From Pedobacter panaciterrae (GTDB lineage: Bacteria > Bacteroidota > Bacteroidia > Sphingobacteriales > Sphingobacteriaceae), in contig NZ_LGEL01000019.1 of assembly GCF_001636695.1 (NCBI RefSeq), forward strand, positions 158,108 through 222,107: 64,000 nt of DNA, given 5' to 3'. Position numbers and translations under genes: made by a program. Below, in pieces: positions 9,389 to 17,430 of the stretch (the stretch's first letter is position 1; the number at the start of each line of letters is the position of its first letter). Under the pieces are notes generated by a model, which was not told the origin of the DNA, did not search any database, and saw only the letters and a list, made by a program, of their open reading frames with translations.

Positions 9389-10453
9389 CTAGTTGTATTC
9401 GAACGGCAATTGGTCTCCAATTCTCTTGCGTCCCCAAAAACCCCGAATAAAAAAACTTCTGTAATCTACATAGCTGCCTTTACTATCTATTATCGCATTA
9501 TCCAGAAAAAGACGCATAATAGAGCCATTTTTATCCATCCAGGTAGTGATTCCACTCTTTTGATCAGGGTTATTCTCCTTTAATGCTTTTTCCTTGCCGT
9601 AAACAACATAGAGCCGGGTCTTGAATTGTAACTGAATAAAATTACTATCAACTGTATTGATATATTGCTCCATGTTTATGGGTCTGGGAGCTAACTGTAG
9701 TGGCTGATTACTGTTCATTACCTCATAAGTGATAAACCCGTCTTGTTCAAGCCTGTTTTTATAGAGTGCTCTTAGGTAATGCATGAGGGATCCCTCATAA
9801 GTTTTTTTTCTGTTGGCATTCCAGGTGTTTTTTTCACTGTCGGTACCGGTTAAATTTTCGAATACAGACTCGCCATCATAACTTGTAACTCCGGTTTCCC
9901 TGTTGTAACGAAAGTTTCTGAGCAGATATTTTATGCGATAACCCAGGCTTTTGTTCTCTATAATCAGAAAATCATCTGACGTAGCTTCCAATATTTTTTT
10001 GACAGTTGAAAAATCAAGAATTTCCAGATTTAGTATCGTACATTTTTTTGCACTAGCAGATTCACCGAGGAAATTTTTAAGAAATATCTTTATGTTGTCT
10101 TTCCTCTGAGAATCATCGCCGATCACTACTTCACGAAGAACGATTAGTTTTTCTGTGAGGTGAATGTTTAGTGAGATGGATTGGTTCTGGATAATTACGT
10201 TTTGTTTTGTGGAACTATAACCAATCATACTAACAATGACGTGATAGGTGCCGGGCCTTAAATTAGAGAATTTAAATTCGCCCTTTGTATTGGTCGCTGT
10301 ACCTTTTTCAGATCCATCAATAAAAACGGAGGCACCTTGGATAGGTTCTTCCTTTGTATTGAATACCATACCGCTTATAGAAAAGGATTCCTGGGCTTTT
10401 AATAGGCCCGCATGAATTAAAATAATAAAGATTGAGAGTGTTATCCGTTTCAT
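9389..10453 (-). CDS. Secreted protein with carboxypeptidase-like regulatory domain
   Basis: This 354-residue exported protein begins with a signal peptide (about 1-20, ending LLKAQ), followed by a CarboxypepD_reg-like beta-sandwich (about 23-105; typical phrases are EEPIQGASVFIDGS and LRPGTYHVIVSMIGY). The remainder (about 110-354) is a domain I do not recognise, found downstream of such modules in many Bacteroidota outer-membrane-associated proteins. The ATG at 10453 is preferred over the one at 10480, because it places the signal peptide at the N-terminus. It is divergent from the SigJ-like sigma gene at 10523, with 69 bases between them. It lacks any TonB plug or barrel, so it is not a truncated SusC. 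Confidence 0.8.
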   Translation of the reverse strand: MKRITLSIFIILIHAGLLKAQESFSISGMVFNTKEEPIQGASVFIDGSEKGTATNTKGEFKFSNLRPGTYHVIVSMIGYSSTKQNVIIQNQSISLNIHLTEKLIVLREVVIGDDSQRKDNIKIFLKNFLGESASAKKCTILNLEILDFSTVKKILEATSDDFLIIENKSLGYRIKYLLRNFRYNRETGVTSYDGESVFENLTGTDSEKNTWNANRKKTYEGSLMHYLRALYKNRLEQDGFITYEVMNSNQPLQLAPRPINMEQYINTVDSNFIQLQFKTRLYVVYGKEKALKENNPDQKSGITTWMDKNGSIMRLFLDNAIIDSKGSYVDYRSFFIRGFWGRKRIGDQLPFEYN

Positions 10454-10522
10454 TGTATACAGGTTAGCAGAGCAGTTCATCTAATATACATCTCTTTTTG
10501 TTAAATTTGGATTAATACTATT

Positions 10523-11365
10523 ATGGATCATTTGAGGCCCCTGCTGGCTACATACGCGTACAATATTACAGGCTGTTATGAGGCCTCACTCGATATAGTG
10601 CAGGATGCCTTCCTAAAATTCTTACAGAAAGATACTGCCAATATTATTAATCAAAAGGCATACTTGGTTCGTTCGGTAATTAATCTGGCTATTAATTATA
10701 AGAAGAAAAGTAGGCGGTTACAAAATGAGTACACAGGTATATGGTTGCCTGAACCTGTTGATACTCATGAAGCGGATTCTGCTTTAAATAAAAATGATGT
10801 GCTTTCTTATTCTTTAATGGTACTCCTTGAGAGATTAACACCCCGCCAAAGAGCAGTTTTTATCCTTAAAGAAGCATTTGATTACCGTCATGAAGAGATT
10901 GCTGAAGTATTAGAAATGACGATTGATAATTCCAGACAGGTTCTGAAACGAGCAAAACAATATTTGCAGCCAGGAGAGAAGCCAGCCAAAAATGATATTG
11001 AAAAAGAATTGCTCTTAAAATATGTAAATGCTATAAAGAGAGGAGATGTTTACGAGTTGGAATTAATGCTTAAGGCAGATATTTCTGTGATTTCTGATGG
11101 TGGAGGAAAAGTGCTTGCTGCTTTGAAACCTATTTTTGGGAAGGTTAATGTGATTAGGTTTTTACAAGGATTGCAGACGAAATTTTTTTCGAAGCGAACC
11201 TTTAAATATGGATGGGTTAATCATCAGCAAGCTGTGTTTCACTATGAAGATGGTATGATGGTAAGCTGTCAGGTCTTTGTTTTTGAGCATAATGAGATTG
11301 CGAATATCTTTTTTATCCGAAATCCGGATAAGTTGTCACGCTTTAAGTATTCTGATTGTCTTTAA
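10523..11365 (+). CDS. SigJ-like ECF sigma factor with SnoaL-like C-terminal domain
   Basis: This is a 280-residue sigma-70 factor: region 2 (about 1-65, including SLDIVQDAFLKFLQK), region 4 (about 95-150, with LTPRQRAVFILKEAFDYRHEEIAE), then a C-terminal domain (about 165-280) of the SnoaL/NTF2-like type seen in SigJ (ECF41-type) factors. In that group, the extension regulates the sigma factor in place of a separate anti-sigma protein. ECF41 genes are typically beside a carboxymuconolactone decarboxylase/AhpD-like or oxidoreductase gene, as here. The stop is 16 bases before the downstream ATG. A -7-like TAAATTTG lies at 10502-10509. Confidence 0.85.
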   Translation: MDHLRPLLATYAYNITGCYEASLDIVQDAFLKFLQKDTANIINQKAYLVRSVINLAINYKKKSRRLQNEYTGIWLPEPVDTHEADSALNKNDVLSYSLMVLLERLTPRQRAVFILKEAFDYRHEEIAEVLEMTIDNSRQVLKRAKQYLQPGEKPAKNDIEKELLLKYVNAIKRGDVYELELMLKADISVISDGGGKVLAALKPIFGKVNVIRFLQGLQTKFFSKRTFKYGWVNHQQAVFHYEDGMMVSCQVFVFEHNEIANIFFIRNPDKLSRFKYSDCL

Positions 11366-11381
11366 GAGAAAAGAATATTTT

Positions 11382-11831
11382 ATGTTACGAATTAGTCAGA
11401 ATGAAATCCCGGAAGGGTTATTTAAAGTAATGAGACAGGTACAGGATTATATCCGCAGCTCAGGAATTGACCCATTGTTAATCGAATTATTAGATACCAG
11501 AGTTTCGCAGATGAATGGCTGTGCATATTGTTTGGATATGCACTCGAAGGAAGCCATACACAAAGGCGAAACATTACAACGTCTGATCTCTCTATCAGTT
11601 TGGAGAGAAACGGATTATTATACAGCTAAAGAAAGGGTGGTGTTAGATTTTGCTGAAAGGCTAACAAATCTTCAGGAAGAAAAAGAATCAGATGATCTGC
11701 ATGATGACCTTAAAAAGTATTTTTCTAATGCCGAGATTGCAAACCTTTCATTGGCGATAGCCCAGATAAATTCATGGAACAGGTTGGTTAAGTCTTTTGG
11801 AACAATAGCTGGAACATATGGAGTGAAGTGA
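11382..11831 (+). CDS. Carboxymuconolactone decarboxylase/AhpD-like protein
   Basis: This 149-residue alpha-helical protein has the AhpD active-site signature, a CxxC followed by His (NGCAYCLDMHSKEA, about residues 45-58). Such proteins act as thiol-disulfide peroxidases or related redox enzymes. The final part (LSLAIAQINSWNRLVKSF) matches the family's C-terminal helix. The start at 11382 is chosen because the upstream in-frame region (from 11277) overlaps the sigma gene and reads as out-of-frame sequence. It is co-oriented with, and 16 bases after, the SigJ-like gene, which makes it the likely target of that sigma factor. Confidence 0.88.
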   Translation: MLRISQNEIPEGLFKVMRQVQDYIRSSGIDPLLIELLDTRVSQMNGCAYCLDMHSKEAIHKGETLQRLISLSVWRETDYYTAKERVVLDFAERLTNLQEEKESDDLHDDLKKYFSNAEIANLSLAIAQINSWNRLVKSFGTIAGTYGVK

Positions 11832-11858
11832 TATTTATTTTTCATAGATTTATGCATT

Positions 11859-12266
11859 ATGAATAAGTCTAACAGAAGAAAATTTATTGGAACTGCTGCA
11901 GTGCTTGCGGTGGGGACAGCTGCAACCGCTATGCCGTTAACAAGTATGAAAAAAAACTATCCGGTGGTACACCATGTGTTTTTCTGGTTGAAAAATCCAG
12001 ATTCAAAAGAAGATCGTGATAAATTAGTTGCCGGTGTGAAAGCACTTTCAAAAATCCCAACTGTACGTGAATTGCATGTAGGTATTGTTGCCAGTACCGA
12101 AAAACGTGACGTTATTGATAGTAGCTGGGGCGTATCTGAACTGATGTTCTTTAGTGATCTTAAAGGTCAGGAGACCTATCAAACACATCCAATACACCTG
12201 GAATTTATAAAAAACTACAGCCATTTATGGGAGAAAGTAGTTGTTTATGATGCAGTTGAGGCTTAA
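11859..12266 (+). CDS. Dabb-family (stress-responsive alpha/beta barrel) protein with Tat-like signal
   Basis: This 135-residue protein opens with a twin-arginine-type signal (NRRKFIGTAAVLAV, residues 5-18), suggesting export in folded form. Residues about 35-135 match the Dabb ferredoxin-like barrel (starting VVHHVFFWLKNP and ending HPIHLEFIKNYSHLWEKVVVYD). Members of the fold form dimers, and their activities are mostly unknown. It starts 27 bases after the AhpD-like gene and probably shares its transcript, so it may belong to the same stress response. Confidence 0.85.
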   Translation: MNKSNRRKFIGTAAVLAVGTAATAMPLTSMKKNYPVVHHVFFWLKNPDSKEDRDKLVAGVKALSKIPTVRELHVGIVASTEKRDVIDSSWGVSELMFFSDLKGQETYQTHPIHLEFIKNYSHLWEKVVVYDAVEA

Positions 12267-12350
12267 AATAGAATCGTTTTAAATATCATTTAGTAATTAG
12301 CTATTACATAAAGCATAAAGTAATTACTTAAGTTTGAAAGAAAAACCGTT

Positions 12351-12785
12351 ATGAATTTTTATCACATTTTAAAGAGTGCTCACTCAGGATGGCGTTATCT
12401 CGTCTTAATTTTATTGGTAGTGGCAATAGTAACTGCAATTGCAGGATGGCTTGGAAAAAAACCATATACAGAAGGAAATAGGAAATTAAACGTGTTTACT
12501 TTAATATTTGTGCATATCCAAATTTTATTTGGTTTGATTCTGTACTTTGTGAGCCCGCTTGTTGAAGCAGGTGTAAGATACTGGAAAATGGAACATATTG
12601 CAATGATGATTTTTGCTGCGATATTGGTTACTGTAGGTAACGCAAGATCGAAAAGAGTAGAAGATTCATCGGCCAAACACCGCACTATAGCACTATACTT
12701 TGGATTAGGGCTAATTGTGATTATAGCATCGATTATTCAGATGACGATGGTAGATCCTAGCCGTAGTTTTTTTGGAGTTTCATAA
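12351..12785 (+). CDS. Small four-helix membrane protein (cytochrome b-like)
   Basis: This 144-residue protein has four hydrophobic helices (about 14-34, 49-69, 81-98 and 112-133). Histidines lie in or near helices (KSAHSGWRYL near 10, FVHIQ near 54, EHIAMM near 82). Similar short proteins in Bacteroidota are often annotated as cytochrome b-like, and the histidines could be haem ligands; this is not proven. It is the last gene before the trp leader, 84 bases after the Dabb gene. Its tie to the sigma-factor cluster is by position only. Confidence 0.6.
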   Translation: MNFYHILKSAHSGWRYLVLILLVVAIVTAIAGWLGKKPYTEGNRKLNVFTLIFVHIQILFGLILYFVSPLVEAGVRYWKMEHIAMMIFAAILVTVGNARSKRVEDSSAKHRTIALYFGLGLIVIIASIIQMTMVDPSRSFFGVS

Positions 12786-12800
12786 ATTTCACAATTTAAT

Positions 12801-12830
12801 TTTGTTTAGTAAGATTTATTTATATTTTTG
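12801..12830 (+). promoter_or_regulatory. Promoter of the trp operon
   Basis: TTTG (12801-12804), an 18-base gap, then TATTTTTG (12823-12830) exactly fits the Bacteroidota housekeeping promoter. Transcription should begin near 12835-12838, practically at the ATG of the Trp leader peptide (12837). Confidence 0.75.
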
Positions 12831-12836
12831 TTGCAC

Positions 12837-12914
12837 ATGATTAACAATATACATACTTGGCAATGGCGTGGTAATTCTGAAAAGAGTTTCGTCGTAACCT
12901 TGTGTACCTTATAG
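12837..12914 (+). CDS. trpL: trp leader peptide (25 residues)
   Basis: A 25-codon ORF (ATG 12837, TAG 12912) contains two Trp codons in the run T-W-Q-W-R (TGG at 12858 and 12864), just before the attenuator hairpin and trpE. Tryptophan is rare, so two Trp codons within three positions of a short ORF upstream of a trp gene strongly suggest a ribosome-mediated attenuation leader. There is no room for a ribosome-binding site between the predicted transcription start and the ATG, so initiation may be leaderless. The leader segment 12861-12872 (CAAT, GGC bulge, GTGGT) could pair with 12933-12941 (ACCACATTG) when the ribosome does not cover it. Confidence 0.8.
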   Translation: MINNIHTWQWRGNSEKSFVVTLCTL

Positions 12915-12942
12915 TTTATCAACCTAAACCAAACCACATTGT

Positions 12943-12975
12943 AAAACCCGACGTAACCACACGCCGGGTTTTTTT
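12943..12975 (+). terminator. trp attenuator terminator
   Basis: The 12-base arms at 12943-12954 and 12961-12972 (AAAACCCGACGT with ACGCCGGGTTTT) pair with a single A-C mismatch around a 6-base loop. The stem runs into T residues to 12975, 43 bases before trpE. With the Trp-codon leader ORF upstream, this is best read as the attenuator. Confidence 0.85.
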
Positions 12976-13018
12976 ATGATCCGGTAATTTGAATAGATGA
13001 ATTGAAAAAAATGTTATT

Positions 13019-14422
13019 ATGAATAATTATACCATTAACACAACTTATAAAAGGAGACTTGCAGATACCTCTACTCCGGTAAGTATTTACTTAAGATTGA
13101 GGGATGTATTTCCAAATACTATTTTACTGGAAAGCTCCGACTACCACAGTCGTGAGAACTCAATGAGTTATGTATGCGCTGAACCTGTTGCCGGTATTAT
13201 ACTGGAAAATGGAGTGCTGTCTTCTTACTTCCCTGATGGCAAGAAAGAGGTGAAAACAGAGTTTGTGCTAACCGAAGAGATTGATGCTTTTAAAGCTGCT
13301 TTTACACCCGATGTAATTGACGGGAACAGATATATTTCGAGCGGGCTATTTGGATATTTTACATGGAATGCTGTACAGCATTTTGAAGATATAACCTTCT
13401 CTTCTGAAACTCCGAAGGGAGAAGAGATTCCTACAATGCAATACCATATTTACCGGTATATTATTGCAATTGATCATTTCCGGAATGAGATCACCTTGTT
13501 TAAAAACAGATTTAATGGTGACGATAATGAGGATCTGGAAAAGATGGAATATATTATTCAGAACAAAAACTATCCTGAATATAGTTTTAAAACGAATGGT
13601 GAAGAGCACTCCAATCTGACAAATGAAGGTTTTATGAACATGGTTGATAAACTTAAGAAGCACATATTGCGCGGAGATGTTTTTCAAATTGTTCCTTCCA
13701 GAGCTTACAATCAAGGCTTTTTAGGGGATGAGTTTAATGTTTACAGATGCTTAAGATCGATAAACCCATCGCCATATCTGTTTTATTTTGACTATGGAAG
13801 TTTCAAGCTCTTTGGCTCATCCCCGGAAGCTCAGATTACCATAAAAAATAATGTGGCTAATATTTTTCCTATTGCAGGTACCTTTAAGCGTACAGGAAAT
13901 GATATAGAGGATGCAGAACAGGCAAAAAAGCTGGAGGAAGATCCTAAAGAAAGTGCTGAGCATGTAATGCTGGTAGATTTAGCCAGGAACGACCTTAGCA
14001 GGCATTGCAGTGGTGTTCATGTGAAATCTTTTAAAGAGGTTCAGTACTATTCTCACCTTATTCATCTGGTTTCTAAAGTTAGTGGCAACCTGCAGGAAAA
14101 TGTCTCTGCATTTAAGGTTGTTGCCGATACTTATCCGGCAGGAACATTAAGTGGTGCACCCAAATACCGGGCAATGCAGTTGATTGATGAGAATGAAGGT
14201 CTTGGAAGAAATTTCTATGCCGGAGCGCTCGGCTATATGGGCTTTAATGATGAGTTTAATCACTGTATCATGATCAGGACGTTCATGAGTAAAAATAACC
14301 AATTGCATTACAGAGCTGGTGCAGGTATCGTTGCTGATTCTGTTCCTGAAAACGAACTGAATGAAGTAAATAACAAAATTGCTGCTTTGCGCAGGGCAAT
14401 TGAAATGGCTACGCAAATTTAA
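13019..14422 (+). CDS. trpE: Anthranilate synthase component I
   Basis: This 467-residue cytoplasmic enzyme aminates chorismate and eliminates pyruvate to give anthranilate, using ammonia from TrpG; it is the first committed step of tryptophan synthesis. The N-terminal half (to about 170) carries the feedback-inhibition region (LLESSDYHSRENSMSYVC). The chorismate-binding domain (about 205-460) shows GDVFQIVPSRA, LFGSSPEAQ, PIAGTFKRTG, ARNDLSRHC, TLSGAPKYRAM and the C-terminal GAGIVADS. The Trp-codon leader peptide upstream argues for TrpE rather than the folate paralogue PabB. TrpG starts 1 base after the stop. Confidence 0.95.
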   Translation: MNNYTINTTYKRRLADTSTPVSIYLRLRDVFPNTILLESSDYHSRENSMSYVCAEPVAGIILENGVLSSYFPDGKKEVKTEFVLTEEIDAFKAAFTPDVIDGNRYISSGLFGYFTWNAVQHFEDITFSSETPKGEEIPTMQYHIYRYIIAIDHFRNEITLFKNRFNGDDNEDLEKMEYIIQNKNYPEYSFKTNGEEHSNLTNEGFMNMVDKLKKHILRGDVFQIVPSRAYNQGFLGDEFNVYRCLRSINPSPYLFYFDYGSFKLFGSSPEAQITIKNNVANIFPIAGTFKRTGNDIEDAEQAKKLEEDPKESAEHVMLVDLARNDLSRHCSGVHVKSFKEVQYYSHLIHLVSKVSGNLQENVSAFKVVADTYPAGTLSGAPKYRAMQLIDENEGLGRNFYAGALGYMGFNDEFNHCIMIRTFMSKNNQLHYRAGAGIVADSVPENELNEVNNKIAALRRAIEMATQI

Positions 14423-14423
14423 C

Positions 14424-15014
14424 ATGGAGAATAATAAGATCATGCAAAAGAAAGTTTTGGTTATAGATAATTACGATTCGTTTACCTATAACCTGGTACA
14501 TTTAGTAAATGAGTTGGGCAGGGATGTTGAAGTATGGAGAAATGATAAATTTGAGCTTGCCGATGTTGAGCAGTACGATAAGATTTTACTTTCGCCAGGA
14601 CCAGGGATACCTGAGGAAGCAGGTTTGCTACTTGATGTAATTAGAACTTATGCGCCTACAAAGAGTATTTTTGGTGTTTGCTTAGGCCAGCAAGCTATTG
14701 CTGAAGCATTTGGCGGAAATTTGCTGAATTTAGGCAGGCCAATGCACGGAATTGCGACACCAATTACGGTATTGGATAAAGAAGAGGTTTTGTTTAAAGA
14801 CTGCCCGGAAGTGATTAAGGTTGGGCGTTACCATTCATGGGTGGTTAGCAACAAGGGACTACCTGATTGCTTTGTGGTTACTGCAACCGATGATACGGAT
14901 GAGATTATGGCCTTGAGGCATAAGACGCTTGATGTGCGTGGCGTGCAATTTCATCCGGAAAGTGTACTTACTGAATATGGAAAACAAATGATGCAGAATT
15001 GGTTAGAAAGTTAG
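14424..15014 (+). CDS. trpG: Anthranilate synthase component II (glutamine amidotransferase)
   Basis: This 196-residue class I glutamine amidotransferase supplies ammonia to TrpE. It has the N-terminal IDNYDSFTYNLVH signature, the oxyanion/nucleophile loop GVCLGQQAI (Cys near residue 86) and the catalytic His-Glu in FHPESVLTEYG. The start at 14424 follows the trpE stop by 1 base, while a second ATG at 14442 gives an equally family-like N-terminus (MQKKVLVIDNYDS). Such subunits can also serve PabB in folate synthesis. Position between trpE and trpC favours tryptophan. Confidence 0.93.
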   Translation: MENNKIMQKKVLVIDNYDSFTYNLVHLVNELGRDVEVWRNDKFELADVEQYDKILLSPGPGIPEEAGLLLDVIRTYAPTKSIFGVCLGQQAIAEAFGGNLLNLGRPMHGIATPITVLDKEEVLFKDCPEVIKVGRYHSWVVSNKGLPDCFVVTATDDTDEIMALRHKTLDVRGVQFHPESVLTEYGKQMMQNWLES

Positions 15015-15016
15015 AT

Positions 15017-15808
15017 ATGAATATTTTAGATAAAATTGTAATTAGGAAGAAGGAAGAGGTGGCTTTAGCTAAGCAGAATGTTTCTGTTAAGCAGTTAGAA
15101 GCTGCGGTACACTTTAATCGCAATCCATATTCTTTTAAGGAGTTTTTATTAGCAGAGGATCGTACCGGTATTATTGCTGAGTTTAAACGACAATCCCCAT
15201 CTAAGGGTATTATTAATGACAAAGTTACAGTTGCAGATGTCACTACCGCTTATGCTTCGGCGGGAGCTTCGGCATTATCTGTACTAACGGATGCTGACTT
15301 CTTTGGTGGTCATCAACGGGACTTGCTTGAAGCAAGGGTAGCCAACAAGGTTCCTATTCTCAGAAAGGATTTTATGATTGATGAATATCAGCTTCTTGAG
15401 GCTAAGGCATGGGGTGCTGATATCATTTTATTGATTGCTGCTATCCTTGCTCCTCAGGAAATTGCTGCTCTTGCAAGCACAGCAAAGGGTTTAGGTCTCA
15501 ATGTGCTATTAGAAGTACACAATCAGCAAGAGCTTGAAAGAAGTGTTTGTAAGGATCTGGATGCAATTGGTGTTAATAACAGAAACCTTGCTGATTTTAC
15601 AGTGAACATTCAGACTTCATTTGATCTTGTTGATCAGATTCCTGATGATTTTATGAAGATATCTGAGAGTGCCATCAGCAATACTTCTACAATTAAATTG
15701 TTGAAACAAGCCGGGTTTAATGGCTTTTTGATTGGCGAAAACTTCATGAAAACTGAAGATCCAGGACTTGCAATCAGAGAGTTTGTCAGTGAATTGATCT
15801 CGGTATAA
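15017..15808 (+). CDS. trpC: Indole-3-glycerol-phosphate synthase
   Basis: This 263-residue TIM barrel closes the indole ring from CdRP. Family motifs are clear: IIAEFKRQSPSKG (catalytic Lys and substrate loop, about 52-64), ASALSVLTDADFFGG, PILRKDFMIDEYQ, LLEVHNQQEL, IGVNNRNLADF and the phosphate-binding GFLIGENFMK. It starts 2 bases after trpG with no trpD in between. TrpD, TrpF, TrpB and TrpA are not encoded in this window. The ATG at 15017 is preferred over the GTG at 14999, which lies inside trpG. Confidence 0.95.
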   Translation: MNILDKIVIRKKEEVALAKQNVSVKQLEAAVHFNRNPYSFKEFLLAEDRTGIIAEFKRQSPSKGIINDKVTVADVTTAYASAGASALSVLTDADFFGGHQRDLLEARVANKVPILRKDFMIDEYQLLEAKAWGADIILLIAAILAPQEIAALASTAKGLGLNVLLEVHNQQELERSVCKDLDAIGVNNRNLADFTVNIQTSFDLVDQIPDDFMKISESAISNTSTIKLLKQAGFNGFLIGENFMKTEDPGLAIREFVSELISV

Positions 15809-15822
15809 CTTTTGTATCTTTG
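15794..15822 (+). promoter_or_regulatory. Promoter of hflX inside the trpC 3' end
   Basis: TTG (15794-15796), an 18-base gap and TATCTTTG (15815-15822) match the Bacteroidota promoter. The predicted transcription start lies within a few bases of the hflX ATG (15831), so this message may be leaderless too. Confidence 0.6.
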
Positions 15823-15830
15823 TACTTTAC

Positions 15831-17021
15831 ATGGGAAAACAGAAATATTACGACACGGCACTTAAGCCGGAACGGGCGGTACTTGTAGGAGTAATCAGGC
15901 CTGGTGAAAAGCCGGAAGAAACCAGAGAGTACCTGGATGAACTTGCTTTTCTGGTAGATACTGCGGGTGGTGTTGTAGAGCATGAATTTACACAGAAGAT
16001 GCTTAAACCTGACCGTGGAACTTTTGTAGGAACAGGGAAACTTGAAGAAATACAGGCTTACGTAAAGTCTGAAGAGATAGATATGGTTGTTTTTGATGAT
16101 GAGCTTTCACCATCGCAACTTAGAAATATTGAAAGGGAATTGCAGGTTAAAATATTAGACCGTAGTAACCTGATTCTTGATATTTTTGCCAGCAGAGCAC
16201 AAACTGCACAAGCTAAAACTCAGGTTGAACTTGCACAATTACAATATTTATTACCTCGGCTTACCCGCTTATGGACTCACTTGGAGCGCCAAAAGGGTGG
16301 TATTGGTATGAGAGGGCCAGGTGAGACTCAGATTGAGAGTGACAGAAGGATGATTCTTGAAAAGATTGCCCTTTTAAAAAGCAGGCTGGGCCAGATTGAT
16401 AGACAAAACGAAACACAAAGAAAGAATCGCGGACAACTCATTAGGGTTGCTCTTGTTGGGTATACTAACGTAGGGAAATCAACGATTATGAATATGCTTT
16501 CTAAATCTGAAGTGTTTGCCGAAAACAAACTATTCGCAACATTGGATACTACAGTAAGAAAGGTAGTTATTGAGAATTTGCCGTTTTTACTATCAGATAC
16601 AGTAGGATTTATCAGAAAATTACCTCACCATTTGGTGGAGTGCTTTAAGTCGACATTGGACGAGGTACGCGAAGCGGATGTACTGATCCACGTTGTGGAC
16701 GTCTCGCATGCTAACTTTGAGGATCAAATCAATGTAGTGAATGAGACCTTAAAAGATCTTGGGGCCAGGGACAAAGAGACAATTATGGTATTTAATAAAA
16801 TGGATGCCTATGTGAGTCCGGAACCTGATCATGAGGACGAGGAAAGAGCTGTGCTTACACTTGATGATTTTAAGCGTAGCTGGATGGCAAGTCATAATGC
16901 CCCTGCTATATTTATATCCGCCTTGCACAAAGAGAATTTAGAGGAATTTAAACAATTATTATACGATAAAGTTGTTGCTCTGCATACCGAGCGCTACCCT
17001 TATGATAAGCTGTTATATTAA
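15831..17021 (+). CDS. hflX: GTPase HflX
   Basis: This 396-residue ribosome-associated GTPase splits stalled or stressed 70S ribosomes. The N-terminal HflX domain (about 10-195) includes FVGTGKLEEI, VVFDDELSPSQLRNIE and the glycine-rich GGIGMRGPGETQIESDRR. The G domain (about 200-380) has G1 GYTNVGKST (near 209), G3 DTVGFIRKLP (near 256) and G4 NKMD (near 322). Length is normal for Bacteroidota HflX. It has its own promoter and is not part of the trp operon. Confidence 0.95.
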   Translation: MGKQKYYDTALKPERAVLVGVIRPGEKPEETREYLDELAFLVDTAGGVVEHEFTQKMLKPDRGTFVGTGKLEEIQAYVKSEEIDMVVFDDELSPSQLRNIERELQVKILDRSNLILDIFASRAQTAQAKTQVELAQLQYLLPRLTRLWTHLERQKGGIGMRGPGETQIESDRRMILEKIALLKSRLGQIDRQNETQRKNRGQLIRVALVGYTNVGKSTIMNMLSKSEVFAENKLFATLDTTVRKVVIENLPFLLSDTVGFIRKLPHHLVECFKSTLDEVREADVLIHVVDVSHANFEDQINVVNETLKDLGARDKETIMVFNKMDAYVSPEPDHEDEERAVLTLDDFKRSWMASHNAPAIFISALHKENLEEFKQLLYDKVVALHTERYPYDKLLY

Positions 17022-17052
17022 TTAATGCCGTTAAAGAAGAAAGAGAAAAATT

Positions 17053-17430
17053 ATGGAAAGTAAACGTCAACAGAAATTTGCCGGGGTGATACAAGAGGAA
17101 TTAGCTGCTATTTTTCAGCGCGAAGGCTCTGCTTATTTACCCAATACACTGGTTACTATTACTAAGGTTCGCGTTTCTCCGGATTTGGCGGTAGCAAAGG
17201 TTTATTTAAGTTTTTTAAATACAAACAATACTACATTATCTGTTGCTGAGGTGAATTCACATTCAAGCGAGATTAGGTATAAGCTGGGTGCGCGTATTCG
17301 TCACCAGGCTCGTGTAATCCCTACGCTTACCTTCTTTTTAGACGATACGAATGAGTATGTAGAGCATATGGATAAGTTATTCGATAAAATATCCAGAGAC
17401 CGTAAGGAGACGGATGAAGCAGCCGATTGA
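17053..17430 (+). CDS. rbfA: 30S ribosome-binding factor A
   Basis: This 125-residue KH-type protein binds the 30S subunit and helps mature the 5' end of 16S rRNA, notably in the cold. It shows the typical N-terminus (SKRQQKFAGVIQEELAAIF-like helix), the central VTKVRVSPDLAVAKVYLSF strand pair and the final IPTLTFFLDDTNEYVEHMDKLF segment that matches the family's conserved end. It sits 31 bases after hflX, another ribosome-maintenance gene, and its last 17 bases overlap the next gene. Confidence 0.93.
   Translation: MESKRQQKFAGVIQEELAAIFQREGSAYLPNTLVTITKVRVSPDLAVAKVYLSFLNTNNTTLSVAEVNSHSSEIRYKLGARIRHQARVIPTLTFFLDDTNEYVEHMDKLFDKISRDRKETDEAAD

Noticed and set aside
9383-9583. 66-codon open frame on the plus strand
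   Set aside because: It is antisense to the 3' end of the carboxypeptidase-regulatory-domain protein and has no ribosome-binding site or domain.
9389-10453. Truncated SusC receptor
   Set aside because: The regulatory domain is shared with SusC proteins, but the rest lacks a plug and barrel and ends with a normal stop, so it is a different protein rather than a fragment.
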